A DNA stretch of 64,000 nucleotides from Maea johnstoni (GCA_963942565.1 OZ012685.1:42999661-43063660), one strand, 5' to 3'; positions 12,090-23,635 are shown, numbered from the stretch's first letter. Translations and numbers: made by a program. Notes: generated from the sequence alone by a model not told the origin.

Positions 12090-12850
12090 CCATTATTCTG
12101 CACTAAAAATCAATATCATTTTAAATCTGTGCGTCTCTGGTGTGATAAGACACTACAGGGAAGGCCGTAGAGCAGGGTATTCTGTTGGATATTTACAATA
12201 GCCGAAATAAAGACATCTAAACATGAATCTACCATGCGGTATGATGTGTACCCCCACACACTGCTCACCCGAATATCCTACCTTCTCCATTGCCAGAGCG
12301 CTAAACTATGTGTCCTATTAACGTCAGATAATCGAGAGGAATCTGCATGCCTTCCCATCCCTTATCCTTCACTATTCCTTTCCTGTACTTCCTGTGTTCT
12401 GGAGCCTACCTTTCTCTCGGCCTGAGTTTGCCTGAAGGAAGCTGGCCATGCTACAAGTAAGAAAGAACTACTCGGGACCTGTGGTTTACGGGGGACCACC
12501 CTCGGTTCCCCACTCGTGCTGCGCACTCGTGCGGAAACTTGGGTTTTCCCCCATAACCCACGACCCCTCGTGTTCTTTCTATTACATAACCCACACTTTT
12601 CAAGCCTTTGTTCTCTAAGCTGCCTAAACCCAAAGCTGTTACCCAAGAGTATACTTTTCTCGGCCTGTGATTGGTGGAAGGCAGTCAACTGTGGTACAAG
12701 CCACATAGACTCCTCGGAAGCTGTGGTGTATGTGATACCCTCGGGGTTACTCGGCTTCGCCTCGTAACACCTTGGGTATATCCCATACACCACAGCTTCC
12801 TTGGGGTCTATCTATCACATACCCAACAAGTATTGAAATGTTTGGCTTAC

Positions 12851-13091
12851 CTCGTTTTAGATGTGGTGAGTCGACGCTAGCCTTGCCATTGCCGCTGGGG
12901 AATGACCCTCTTCTCGTCGGTCCGTCCAAGCCTGGCACAGGACGTCTAGCGAGCGGCTCCTCCTCAGGCCTCGACACAGGCTCATCCGCAGCAAAGATGG
13001 GAACAGGTTCTTGGCCCGAAACCGTCGTGCCCGAATGCATTGCTATGAAGAGTAAGAGTGCCGGCATACTGCAGCATGTAGAGCACGCCAT
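12851..13091 (-). CDS. Gene A exon 1: signal peptide and N-terminal propeptide
   Basis: ATG at 13091-13089 opens 80 codons plus one base, ending at a GTAAGC donor (12850). The first ~26 residues form a signal peptide: hydrophobic core ALLLFIAM, then small polar residues up to a VSGQ cleavage region. The remainder is Pro/Glu/Arg-rich with dibasic sites at about 49-50 (RR), 60-61 (RR) and 79-80 (KR). An upstream in-frame GTG is ignored because ATG sits ~67 bases from a TATA box. The phase-1 end joins exactly to the acceptor at 3255, giving a Gly codon and a 244-residue protein. The product should enter the secretory pathway and be cut by prohormone convertases. Family not recognised; joining the two exons is inference from phase, strand and shared composition. 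Confidence 0.65.
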
Positions 13092-13157
13092 GATCACGAA
13101 GAACCAACCGTTGCTGCGCCAAACACGCTCGCCTACATCTACAGGTATAGGCAGGCC

Positions 13158-13165
13158 CTTTTATA
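13158..13165 (-). promoter_or_regulatory. TATA box of gene A
   Basis: TATAAAAG on the minus strand, in a GC-rich setting, 67 bases upstream of the chosen ATG. This implies a transcription start ~30 bases downstream and a 5' UTR of about 35-40 bases. Confidence 0.7.
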
Positions 13166-14688
13166 CACACCATGCCCCCTACGCGTGGGTCTAAGATTAG
13201 AAAAATACATGGTCACATGGTCTGTGCCGTGCACGGCTCTGGTGTTGTTTTACGAAGTATAAATGTAAAAGATTTAGTCTAGCTTTTGTTGAGGATCCTG
13301 CGTAACATTATCTATCTGCCTCGATGAAAAGAAGTATATTTCCTGCGAGAGGTCTCTATCCACTACAGTGGGGTCTTTGGGAAATGAAAAAGCTGCCTAC
13401 AATATGTATAATGTACATCAATATCGTTAAAAAGGCGCTATGAAATGAGTTTTCTCCTGTGAAAAACAATTTAAATATCTTTATATTTCGTATTATGTCG
13501 TGTTTGAGACAGGATCTGAATAGAATGGAATAGAAAGAAAGGTAATTATGACCATCTCTCAGCTTTGTTATTCATTTGCCGAATAATGGCATTATATATA
13601 TTGGACTCTTCCAGCAGAAAGGTTATAGGCTCACGCAGGCAGGCTCTTGGTATGGTTGCAACCTAACTGCGTAATACCAAGTTTCATTACAAGGTTTCTT
13701 AGGGAAATTAAACCCATTAACACTCAAGAGTTTCTGTAGATGGTGTCGTCTGCTTCTCTCATACTTTTGAAAATATTTTGTGAATAAAGTCTAAGCTCAC
13801 AAAATATTTGAAGGAGAATTGTTGTTTGGCTTCTTAACAACATTTCTCCTTCTAATGTTTTCAAGGAAATGCTTCAGAATCTGTAATTGAAATATTTCCA
13901 AAATTATCAGGCCTCTTTTGGCTGCTCTGAGTGTAAATGCGTTAAGGTCAGTTTAAAAAGTCAAATAAGATGAAACCCGACGATTTTCATTCAACAACGT
14001 TAACAATATTCACTGACTAATAACTATCACCCTGGCCTGGACGAAGAAAATTGGCAATTCCAAATGCCTCAGAATACCGACGATCTGCAATGGATTTTAC
14101 TATGTGCACCTAATATTTTGAAACACCGCTGTTTCTATTGAAAATATATAGCAGCTAAATTGTACACATATAGAATGCTCGTATTTCTCTATATTGTCTG
14201 TGCTTCGTATTGCTGAAGTAAGTTATTGATTAAATAATTATAGCGATATGTATAGAAAAAGGCTTCATCTTTTAACTGAGACTATCTGTGACGTGACCAA
14301 TTTGGACCACTCAAAAATCTTGATTACTTCGAGCTTATTTCTTCTCGGTTCCCATCCTGTTGTTTGAAAACTAATTGACGACTTGATAAGAAACATGAAT
14401 GATCCAATGAAGGTTTATTTGCACGCCCTAATATTGCATGGCCGAATTTAGGTGATGAGTACCATTGCAAGCTAGTTAAAAGCCTCATCCCAAAACACAC
14501 CTCACAGCAGCATAATCATTTAACAAGGTATATCTACAGGTTCCTGAGTGTTATCAGGTAGTGAATATCATCGTCAAATGTCATTATTCAATCCATATTC
14601 TGTTTTATTACAAAATTTATAACTTTTCTTTCAAATGACATAATCTCATTTCTTACGCAGGTGATGGTTACTGCATGTTCAGAGTTAC
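13166..14688. other. Intergenic DNA upstream of gene A
   Basis: AT-rich DNA without credible ORFs. The only element seen is the TTAA-flanked MITE at 13712-13941. Confidence 0.5.
13712..13941. mobile_element. TTAA-flanked MITE, piggyBac-like ends (family P1)
   Basis: Ends are CCCATTAACACTCAAGAG and, inverted, GCATTTACACTCAGAGC, flanked by TTAA (13708-13711 and 13942-13945). The interior matches 49457-49680 closely (CTCATACTTTTGA, AACATTTCTCCTTC, CAGGCCTCTTTTGGC). CCC...GGG ends with TTAA duplication are characteristic of piggyBac-type elements. The ends have diverged, so this copy is not recent. Confidence 0.75.
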
Positions 14689-15090
14689 TTTAGGAATATC
14701 ATTGACTATGCCCAATAAGAAGTATCTTTTTGATTTTTTACTTTTGAAGACTTTTACAGGCCATAACATTGAAAATTCTAGTGAGAAATCTTAACACCCA
14801 GTACGTTAGGGTCGTACGGGCAAAAAAATCTTTTCAACTATTTATAGCATGCCGGACACCCGGCATTGTCCTGACTGTGACGCGCGACCATTGAGGTGTG
14901 TTGTTGCACGACTGTCTTTTGTTCCAAGCCCCCATGGGATCAACGTGGCCTATCCTTCCTCAACCACCACTATGTTCCGCACACAAGATATCTCACTAAA
15001 ATTTTCAAATGTTTTGGCCTGTAAAAATCTTTAGCAGTAAAGAATCAAAAAAATACTTTTTATTGGGCAGAGTCAATGACATCCCTAAGG
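14689..15090. mobile_element. Foldback element with ~100-bp inverted arms
   Basis: The left arm (about 14690-14795: TAGGAATATCATTGACTATG...) is inverted at about 14985-15090 (...CAGAGTCAATGACATCCCTA). Both arms contain TGCCCAATAA and TTTTTACAGGCC. The central ~190 bases include a 7-bp GC hairpin (ATGCCGG/CCGGCAT, 14858-14875) and several CpGs. No ORF and no clear target duplication. Confidence 0.7.
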
Positions 15091-15122
15091 CATCTGTGAT
15101 TATCTATGATAATGCTACTTTA

Positions 15123-16673
15123 TACCATGGGCTGGTGCCATCAGTCAATCAGAAACCTCGAAAGTGAGTGGTTATTTCACATAACCTGCTCTACTCTTTG
15201 TGGTCTGGGCTTGTGGTCAGCAGTTAAACTACAAGTATCGAATAGTGATGCAAGGCATCAATAGTTACTAGCTGGGTCGTACTTATTTATGATGTACAGT
15301 ATGATGTTGATAAGATTTGAATTGTTTATCCTTGTTGCTGTCTGTATTTTGCCCTCAAAGTACACTGAGCTCCTCCCCCGAGTTCAGCGAAGAGTGCAAG
15401 TGCAAGTTCCGACCGGTTCACCACTAAAACAGGTGTTAAATACACCTAATTTGTCATTGACTAGTATTGTCAGCTACCCAGTTAACCCTAGAAAATAATA
15501 AAAATTGCCCGCGTTCCCACCAGCACTATTGTGGGTGCCATGGTGTGTCTTACACGGATTTGAGTCCTCGCACCGTCTCTTAGCACCCGGGTGCGTGTTG
15601 CGTGTGTAGGGGTGTATTCATAACTGCGCTGTCACGTACACATTCATAACACAACGCCGACGATTTGATTGCGACAACTGTCCACTGGACAAAACATAGA
15701 GGGGTCAACTAAAAAAGGTAAAATAGAATGATTAAAAGGAAAAATAACAGAGAACACATACATTGATTTTTTTACATGCTCAATATTTACAAATGCACAG
15801 GAGTCCGTAATTTACCATGTTCTACTGTTATATCATTTACTTGGGGTTGAAGTTCAGGGCACTTTCAAGCCTTCATATATAACTGCAGTTGATAGTAGCA
15901 ATATTCTATAATTTCAGGGACTGCTTTTTGAGTGTAGGCAAGATGAAGTTAATGATTAAGAAAACTTTGCTACATTTGGTTTATACACTTTGAGATGTAG
16001 AGATATCAAAACATCAAATCGTCCAGAACATTTGTCAGTAAATTAATCCTTACCTTTTACCTTTATCCCACCTGGGAGACAAGTTCAACTACATCATTGA
16101 TTTTTTATGAAAGAGAGTTGTGATTATTCAAATCTGGCCACTCAAATGTTTTGCAAATTACTCATTAAAATGAAATTCTTGCAAGAGATTTTAATTAGTC
16201 TTTTATACATACAATGAACACATGTATTATGAATTCATCTTGGCTGACCGATTAACTTTTCACTTATATAGGGTAAATTAAGGAATAGAGGCTTTTAGAG
16301 ACTTTCCGTCACTGATATTTAGGTACTAAACATGAAGCGGCATGTACAAAACAGGGGCAGCAGTTGGAAGCCATTATTAACTTGTAGGGGGGGGGGGGGT
16401 TATAATGGTGAACAAATAAGTAATGCACTCACTTACATATCCCCATTAGTTGGATGAGAGTCATCGGGCCGTACCTCCTATAGCTAAAGTTCATGATCTC
16501 CAATAACCAGTACTACTCATACCTGTGCCAGTCAGGTGAATGATAGGATTCAAGTATAAAAAGTAGGGAGGACAAGATGTTTACAGGGCTCGGACATGTT
16601 GCACAATGGCTGCTTGATTGATGCAGGCTTTGTTTCTCGGATTATGATTGTCTGAAGGCACCAACCCATGGTA
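15123..16673. mobile_element. 1.55 kb non-autonomous element of the CCAATCA-box family
   Basis: Left end TACCATGGGCTGGTGCC is mirrored by TACCATGGGTTGGTGCC at the right end, both followed by TCAGxCAATCA variants of the box. Inside, TGATGCAAGGCATCA (15246-15260) is a short hairpin. It resembles TTGATGCAAAGCATCAA at 4912-4928, and both are followed by a TTATTTATGA stretch. There is no transposase ORF and no clear target duplication. An A/T-rich middle (15700-16450) with a 14-base G-run near 16387 holds nothing else recognisable. Confidence 0.6.
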
Positions 16674-16681
16674 AGTGATAG

Positions 16682-16832
16682 TTGTAGCATGGCCTGCTCC
16701 CTTCAGCCAATCACAGACCTCGAAAAGTGTGTTCTTATTTCCTGAAGAACACGGTTAGCTGTCTTTGTCTCACCCACAAAGAGATGTTCACTGAGGCCTG
16801 TGATTGGCTGAAGGAAGCAGGCCATGCTACAA
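16682..16832. mobile_element. Short MITE with 38-bp TIRs of the CCAATCA-box family
   Basis: TTGTAGCATGGCCTGCTCCC continues TTCAGCCAATCACAG and is mirrored at 16794-16832 (...GATTGGCTGAAGGAAGCAGG, then CCATGCTACAA). The 151-bp unit lies directly beside the 1.55 kb element and directly before hairpin H4, so the three are stacked head to tail. Its inner part is also present in the right palindrome arm at 11771-11880. Confidence 0.8.
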
Positions 16833-16899
16833 GTCCTATAACCTTACACTTTTCGAAGCCTCTGATTGGTGGAAGGCAAGCAACTGTGGTACAAAAGTC

Positions 16900-17021
16900 A
16901 GATAAACCATGTTTGCTCGGAGTTGAGCCACCTACCAACTCGTCTATTGTTCTCGGCTAAAGCCTCGAACAATAGACTTGTGGTTATGTGGCATCAACTC
17001 CTTGCAACCATGGTTTATCTA
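16900..17021. repeat. Long hairpin H4
   Basis: AGATAAACCATG... pairs with ...CATGGTTTATCT, and inner arms GTCTATTGTTC and GAACAATAGAC surround TCGGCTAAAGCCTC. The core is again of the form CTCGGC-n-GCCTCG. The preceding 16845-16893 segment is an inverted CCAATCA-type box (GATTGGTGGAAGGCAAG). This is the same hairpin-plus-box layout as H1. Confidence 0.75.
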
Positions 17022-17307
17022 CTACATGAGGTGTGTTTTTGGACGGGTCTTTTATCTAGCTTGCAATGGTATTCATCACCTTAAGTTTATTTTGGTAACA
17101 GGTATCCTGCTGTTACCAAAGCAAATGACTGCGGCGCAGATCAAGATCGTAGGTGCATATGTCAGACTTGCTTTTAGGTCAAATAAACAGGTGCTGTTTT
17201 ACTCTGGTTATTTTCAATAGTTCAATTATCTTTATAATCTTTTAAACTTAAATAGGAATTATCCAACAGCATATTCTATTGATGCAGTATTACTCATTAT
17301 CAAAATA

Positions 17308-17492
17308 CAGTGGAACCCATAGTTCTAAGTGATCACCCCTCTAAGTTGATCACCATCTCTCTATAGCGAACACATTTTCTCAGTCCAAAACAAACTCTTT
17401 TAGTTATATAGTAAAGGGAACCCCTCTCAGTGGATCGCCCCTCTAAGTACACATCTGGCCTCACAGGTGGTCACTGTAAGGGGGCCTCACTG
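17308..17492. mobile_element. pogo/Tigger-like MITE
   Basis: Starts CAGTGGAACCCATAG and ends GGGCCTCACTG, with TA on both sides (17306-17307 and 17493-17494). CAGTG-type ends with TA duplication and an internal GATCACC/GGTGGTCAC inversion fit the pogo branch of Tc1/mariner. Length 185 bp; no ORF. Confidence 0.8.
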
Positions 17493-17699
17493 TAGATAAA
17501 AGTTGCTATATGAGCTTTACCATCATACAACAGTAAATACCAGTCCTGAAAAGTATAATTTTCTATAGATTCTATTATAATAATTTGTTATTTTTAATGA
17601 TGTCAAATTTGAAATAAGAGCAGGTTGCAATTAGATGAGTAATAAAGCCTTTTTCCAGCTAGACGGCTTCCTGCCCTCTTTAAATAACAAAAAAACATC

Positions 17700-18470
17700 C
17701 ACGATACCAGAGAGCTAGATAGGGGGAGATGAATCTTGGTTCAAATACCATACAATTACATTAGCCCGTCTGCGCAGTATCAGTGGTACGGCTGCTGCTC
17801 AGTGCCTGCAGATGACGGGTGTGAGGAAAACGGAGCATGCCTATTGGCTGCAAGCAGTGTGTATAAATTGATCCCCTATCGTGACCCGAAAAAGAAGGTT
17901 AGCTGCAAGTTTAAAATCCATTATATGGAAAAACTTGTTGCCGAACATGGCTCCGCAACCTGTAATGCACCAGTCAATTGAATCCCTGGGAGGGGGGGGG
18001 GGGGGGGGGGGGCGGGACTTGGCCGGGAAACACGGTGCTTCTGCTAAGTACTGCTTAAAATAGCTGCCCGGTGTACCGGGATTACTGTGATTTATTGTTG
18101 CTGGCGTCGAGGCGGTGCATGATAGGCGGGGATTTGAATAGTGACTCGAGTCAGCCAGACTATAGCTTGCTCAATGAAAGAAACTCTGAAGCTCTTCCCA
18201 ATCGAATGGTATTGGAATGGATTTTGACCCCCAAACTTCGTACCTCCGTACAAAAAAGTACCCTTCTTTTACGATATCGCAGACATGCGGAGGTCTTAAA
18301 AAAAAGACCCCTTCTTCCGCGAAATACGTAACGCAGGTGCGGCCCCCCTCTGTACCTGAGTGCCCCGCCCCCCCCCCCCCCCCCTCAGCGCCGTTTAATT
18401 GGACTATATCAGACTCTTTTCACCTCCAGCCGGAGATCGAGTTAGAAAAGTTGTAAATGTCCGCCATATT
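17700..18470. other. GC-richer region with long G and C homopolymers
   Basis: A ~22-base G-run (about 17991-18012) and a C-run of similar length (about 18368-18384) lie 360 bases apart. The sequence ATGCACCAGTCAATTGAATC before the G-run recurs inverted at about 22020-22043 next to CCCCGGGAG/C-rich DNA, so at least part is repetitive. A YY1-like CCGCCATATTGG lies at 18462-18473. Several small ORFs cross the region, none with a recognisable domain. Probably an old mobile element. Confidence 0.4.
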
Positions 18471-18479
18471 GGTTTTGTA

Positions 18480-20190
18480 AAAGCCGAAATTATTTACAGA
18501 ACGGATTTTATTTGAAATTTGGATTAGCGCAAACGCAACAAATAAATTATTAACCTAAATAGTATGTATTGTTCTATTACGAAATATCCAGAATATTTGC
18601 TGGAAGAAGGCATATAATATGATAGTTAATGACACCAAGAAGAAGCCTAGCATTGGTTCCGTTTATGGGTTTTATGCTAATCCATCGCTGCTAACATAAA
18701 ATTAGAGGATGTCATTGAACGTTACATGTGCAACACAGAACACCCACAATAAGATACCGTTGCATATAGTAAGGTTCACTATTATTGAACTAGGTATATA
18801 TTTGACACTTATATGATATTTGTCAATATATGACACATACTACATAGTACTTAACAGACAGGTATTATTTTGAAAATATGATGATTAGAATATTAACATC
18901 GACTAAAACAAATGTCATTTAGGAAAAAAACTTGGATTATGTGATTAACAGAAACTTTTTGCCATTGACTATTACCATACTTTTAGAAATCGATAAGCAT
19001 AACATCTCACTCAATCAGATTATATTCATGAACATCGTGACCCTGTCTCCAATAAACAAATAAACTATGACTATAACCATACTTTTAAGAATAGATAAGA
19101 AGAAAATTCTCAGACTTTTAATCAGATTATATTTATGAACAACTGATCTTGTCTCCAATAAACAAATAAAACTATGAGCATTCTCTGTTTAAAATGTCTA
19201 CATATCTATTTGTTGACTAAATGAAAAAGCAATAGCCAAGAAAAACTCATTTCCTGTATCGAGAATGCAACATTATTGCTCTGATCTACTGTGATTTGCA
19301 CTTAAAATGTAAAATTAAAATCAAGTTATGGACTAAAGTGATATACTATGAAATCTGTCTGGAAAAGCTTTTCCATGGCATGTGACTAAAACTAAGCAAT
19401 TTTCTTGATTTCTACATGACATGGTTTTTAAAATTATACGTATTGTTTTTGTTTCATAAGTTTAATGTTAAAATGCTTCTGGAGACTTTATCATAAGCAA
19501 GCACTCCCGAACCAAATTTCTTTAAATTTTATTACACGTACATATACATTTTTGACTATGAGGGTTAGACGAAACAAATAAAGAAGACAAGGATATATTT
19601 ACGTAGACGTGAAATTTCTTTTTTTAAATAGTTACGTCTATTTTTGTTTACAAATTGCGCGCAAAAGAATATGATGAGTAGAGTTATCTAGTGTAATTTT
19701 ATTTCTACTTTGATACATTGTTTATCTTGGCTTCACGTTTACTTAGATAATAATCCTATTCGGGGTGAAAGGTATGGAAAAAATTATAGTACATGCATGC
19801 TTAGGGTGTGGACCTAAAGAACTAGTCTCATTCAGCATTCATCCTCAATCAATATTCACGGTAAAACTAGATTACTCGCTTTTCCGTGGGTCAATTTTAA
19901 TGCAATTTAGATCGCTAGAACCGCCAGAATTTATTCTACTGGCCTATCAATTTCTCTTTTAAATTGGTTGCGAAATGTAGATTTTGAGACAGTTTGAAAT
20001 CGTAATAATTTGTATACCATTAATTTTTGGTGAATCTATCTTTTGGTCAGAACTAAAAAAAACAAATGAAATCATCCAAAGCTTCGTGCTCGCTTCCTGG
20101 TCATGCCAGCATCATATTATTTCTCGAGCGGCTAAAACCAATGTTTTATTGGGATTCCAATGCGCTCTACGAATAGGAGTTGTAAAGGCG
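18480..20190. other. AT-rich intergenic DNA with one tandem duplication
   Basis: About 18965-19070 and 19071-19180 are diverged copies of a ~107-bp unit (ACCATACTTTTA..., ATCAGATTATAT, GTCTCCAATAAACAAATAAA). Nothing else was recognised. Confidence 0.5.
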
Positions 20191-20199
20191 TGATGCGTC

Positions 20200-20370
20200 T
20201 TCCTCAACAGACGGATTTACAATGACAGAGATGCGCGACGTCATTCAATAATATGCAATTTCGACTGATGCATTGTGGGTAGTGATCGCCCCCCCCCCCC
20301 CCCCCCCCTCCCCCTGGTGCGAAGAAGACGATTTTGCTGTGTCACACGTGGGAGCAGGACGGCGTGGTAA
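20200..20370. promoter_or_regulatory. Promoter-like CpG patch with ZNF143/Staf-like motif
   Basis: In an AT-rich setting this patch has clustered CpGs, a CRE-like GACGTCA (20238-20244), an inverted ACTACCCACAATGCA (20269-20283 on the minus strand) resembling the ZNF143/Staf site, a 20-base C-run, and a TCACACGTGGGA E-box (about 20343-20354). Such combinations mark TATA-less promoters. I could not attach a convincing first exon on either strand. Confidence 0.35.
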
Positions 20371-20639
20371 ATATGATAATGATAATAATAATTGAAAAAA
20401 GATATAGCGCCCTTTCTACCTGTAATGTGTTCATAAGCGCTTTAAACTATAGTCAGTGGACACATGTTTATAGTGACAGTCCTTGTAGTCGATGAAATAG
20501 CAATGTTTTTTGGAAGTTTTGCACACTATCAGCAGCCTTGATGTCAGGTAGCTCATGAGATGGATCATATTTAATTATGTACATAAGATGATCCTATTCC
20601 CAATGACATGGTGAATGGGATTAATAAAAAAAATGAAAA

Positions 20640-21430
20640 ATAAGATAAAATAGAATTGAAATATTCCCCCCCCCCCCAAAAAAAAAGAAAATTAAAAAAA
20701 AAAAATTGATCACTTAATTCAGGTTGATTGTTTTGGTATGGGTTACACATATATACAGGTGAACTTGGATATGACGGACCACTGTACGACGGATTTTTGC
20801 ATATGACGGACGATAGGCTTGGTCCCAGTCTGATGATTATCAAGTATTCGTCATATGTATACGACGGATTTTGCATATGACGGACCAATTTTCCTGGTCC
20901 CAATGAGTCCGTCATATCCAAGTTCACCTGTAGTAACAGTGTGAAGGGACCCTGGGCTGTGAGACACTTCTTGTGCACTGGGGGCTTATTATTTGAGTTA
21001 CACAAAGAGAAAAATTACTTATTAAAGAAATATTTACAAAAAACAAGAAAAAAACTTTTCTAAAATAAAAATTGATTATTTGATTGTATGAATAGAACCT
21101 GGGCTGTTTGAGTACATTGGGGGCTTATTGTTTGAGTTACCTGAACTGGTAAAATGTTTTAGAAGAAAATAAAGAGAAAAATGACAGTATAGAAATATTT
21201 ACCATAAAAAAAAGAAAAAAAAAACATTTCTTAGATAAAAATTGATTATTTGATTGTATGAATAGAACCTGGGCTGTTTGACATTTTGAGTGCACTGGGG
21301 GCTTATTGTTTGAGTTACCTGAACTGGTGAAATGTTTTAGAAGAAAATAAAGAGAAAAATGACTTAGTACAGAAAGATTTACCACAAAAAAAGAAAAAAA
21401 ACTTTTCTTAAATAAAAATTGATTATTTGG
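20640..21430. repeat. ~175-bp tandem repeat, about four imperfect units
   Basis: Landmarks AATTGATTATTTGATTG, CCTGGGCTGT and CTGGGGGCTTATTxTTTGAG recur near 20705 (diverged), 21070, 21240 and 21418. Units also contain A-rich AAAAAAGAAAAAA blocks. The first unit is split by a pogo-like MITE. Confidence 0.75.
20756..20930. mobile_element. pogo-like MITE inserted in tandem repeat
   Basis: CAGGTGAACTTGGATATGAC is mirrored by GTCATATCCAAGTTCACCTG, with TA at both sides (20754-20755 and 20931-20932). An inner GACGGA motif repeats several times. Ends are perfect over more than 20 bases, so insertion is recent relative to the diverged host repeat. Confidence 0.85.
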
Positions 21431-22327
21431 GCCTAGTTAGTATTGGCTCCCTGAAATTCATTTAGGCTCCCTCGAAAAAATCCAGGGAGCCCTGGAAAAA
21501 ATTGTAATTTCAAGCCCTGGACTACTCAATCATTCACTTAAGGAGTTCAAAAAAGCAGCCATCTGTTGAACTCATTCTATGACCCTATGCCCAACACTTG
21601 TTTATACTTTTTCTTCAATCACTTCATTGTAGATAAACATTTCCAGTGTACTGCAGTGCAATACACAGAGTGTTGATATACTTTTAAAACTGAATTGTAA
21701 TTCAGAGACTTTCCATTGACAATGGTATCACAATGGACGTCAGGTGTTTAATAAAAGTAATGTGAAGGGTGTCTTCTCCAAGTCTAAAATTTTATTTTTA
21801 TAACTGCTGAAGGTTTTGTTATTTGTAATGTAACTGCTAAGATTTTTGTGGTTTATTTTCACAAAATAAAAAGATGAAATCTTAGGAACTTGTGTATTCG
21901 TGTTGAGCATGCCCCAGGGGTGGGGCATACTGCCACAGAATTGGTCCCTGCCAGTGGGGATGAGTGCTATTTATTGATTTTTTCCTGAGCAGTATCCCCG
22001 CATGTCCCGCCCCCCCTCCCGGGGATTCAATTGACTGGTGCATAATTGACCTCCTCTCTAATACCTAAATAGCATTCTGTGCAAACTTTATGGCTGAAGG
22101 ATAAATTCTTTAAAGCGGGAGTCGCTGTCTTTCAGTACACTTGTATTGCACACCATTTTTCGCCATTATTTCGCTGTCTCTAATCATGGAGGGAACCATG
22201 TTAGATATGATCCACCAAATAAGGAAAACTGGTCAGTCAATGACTCTGTACATAAATGTGTTCTGGCAGGAATCGTTATTAGTTCTTTGTCTTTCAATTG
22301 CCAGGCAATATCCCATATCTTTGTCGT
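21431..22327. other. Intergenic DNA, no gene recognised
   Basis: Mostly AT-rich. A GC-rich inverted relative of 17970-18010 lies at about 22005-22045 (CCGCCCCCCCTCCCGGGGAT then TCAATTGACTGGTGCAT). No supported ORF. Confidence 0.4.
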
Positions 22328-22936
22328 CTACTCTGTTTTGCTAAGATAACACCTGTTGTTGTTCATAGCTTGGCAAATCTCTAAAATCTCGAATTCTTCG
22401 CATACATTCGAGATTTTAAAAATAGCACTGTCTGATTCATTTCTCGAGTATTTTACCGAATCTGCGCTATAAACCGCTGCTCTATGGATTAAAAGGTGCT
22501 TGCAAATAGAATCATCAGTCATAACTAGCATCGTTCTGAGGAACAAAAGCTTTTTAACCGTAATCGACCGACCAATGTTTATCCATCCTAAGGATGGATA
22601 AGTCCGAGTAATTCCGAGATCTCTTTGGAAATCTTTGAAAGCGTCCGTGAACGCGTCTGCCAACGTGCCTCTGAAATTTCCGAAGCAATTCAGTTTCATC
22701 TGCACGCAACACCCAGAATTCACTTCTGTTTGTAACGATAGACATGATATTTGCCAGAATATTGTGGTACAAACAGACATACAAACACCTTTGTTTTTAA
22801 TGCCTATACTTGTGACTGAATTAAAAGCTCTATGCCCAACGAAATAAATTATACTATCTTCTGTCCTGGCTGTGAAGTTACCCACGTGGTCGTACTCAAT
22901 TTTCTCTTTGACTTTGTCTTTGCCCAATGTACTCAA
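22328..22936 (-). CDS. Unassigned long ORF (up to 202 codons)
   Basis: This is the longest non-repetitive open frame in the window, and unusually long for DNA of this composition. The frame opens at a TTG codon; the first in-frame ATG is about 50 codons in. A CATAAAAGG TATA-like element lies ~50 bases upstream (about 22970-22978), but the nearest ATG after it starts a short uORF. The translation has dispersed Cys residues and no signal peptide, membrane segment or domain I recognise. It could be an exon with unseen splice sites, a lineage-specific gene, a decayed gene or chance. Confidence 0.25.
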   Translation of the reverse strand: MSTLGKDKVKEKIEYDHVGNFTARTEDSIIYFVGHRAFNSVTSIGIKNKGVCMSVCTTIFWQISCLSLQTEVNSGCCVQMKLNCFGNFRGTLADAFTDAFKDFQRDLGITRTYPSLGWINIGRSITVKKLLFLRTMLVMTDDSICKHLLIHRAAVYSADSVKYSRNESDSAIFKISNVCEEFEILEICQAMNNNRCYLSKTE

Positions 22937-23250
22937 GTGATAGATTCAACTCTGTTCATTCGCTGCTCCTTTTATGGGACATCCTTTACCGAGCAATGTA
23001 TCATAGGGCGTTGGCTGCGATGGCTATTTTTTGGAAAGTTCTGGAAGGAAATTGTAGGAATGACAAAGAACTCATCGTATTTGATTGATAGCTTATCGGA
23101 ATAACAGATCAGGTAATATCTAGTGTATACTATTACTAATTAGGTGATAGACACCGTTACAAAAACCGCATCCGTTAGACAATTGACAACAATTTTATTT
23201 CCCAGACAGAACATCCTGTATGATTAAGCATAACACATGCATGGTTTGTC
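22937..23250. other. Intergenic DNA between the unassigned ORF and gene B
   Basis: No feature recognised apart from the TATA-like CATAAAAGG (minus strand, about 22970-22978). Confidence 0.4.
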
Positions 23251-23261
23251 TGGCTTAAATA

Positions 23262-23270
23262 TATATAAAG
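23262..23270 (+). promoter_or_regulatory. TATA box of gene B
   Basis: TATATAAAG lies 57 bases before the ATG at 23319. The short predicted 5' UTR (about 25-30 bases) and TATA promoter mirror the gene A layout. Confidence 0.7.
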
Positions 23271-23318
23271 GGGTTCTTCCTTTAAGAAACACTTCAAAAG
23301 CTCATTTGAAATTTCGCG

Positions 23319-23511
23319 ATGAAGCTCACGGTGTACATGCTGCTGGCCTTGGCTACTTTAACAACCCTAGACGCTCTGGTATTGTTCAGGCCCCGTCAGG
23401 TTGGCATAGCACCCCTTCCACGGGGCGATCTGCGCATGAAGCAAGTAGAGGGCAAACCAATCCTGATGGACTTGGGGCTGACACGTCGCTTCTCCAACAT
23501 GAAGAACAGAG
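23319..23511 (+). CDS. Gene B exon 1: signal peptide and N-terminal part of a small secreted precursor
   Basis: ATG at 23319 opens 64 codons plus one base up to a GTAGGA donor (23512). Residues 1-19 form a textbook signal peptide: MKLT, then YMLLALATL, then a TTLDA cleavage motif. The following segment is basic ([14 protein letters not shown]) with one dibasic site at about 56-57 (RR) and no Cys. The phase-1 end joins the exon at 28988 through a Gly codon to give 97 residues. A secreted peptide precursor or small cationic peptide is likely. The [13 protein letters not shown] stretch faintly recalls the apelin C-terminus (KGPMPF), but this is too short to claim homology. Confidence 0.7.
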
Positions 23512-23533
23512 GTAGGAACATCACTAAATTCAG

Positions 23534-23635
<102 letters not shown>

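Noticed and set aside
12772-13194. 140-codon plus-strand ORF over gene A exon 1
   Set aside because: The opposite strand has a TATA box, signal peptide and splice donor; the plus ORF is its shadow plus palindrome sequence.
17736-17981. Cys-containing 81-codon ORF
   Set aside because: Overlaps DNA shared with another repeat copy, with no signal peptide or splice support.
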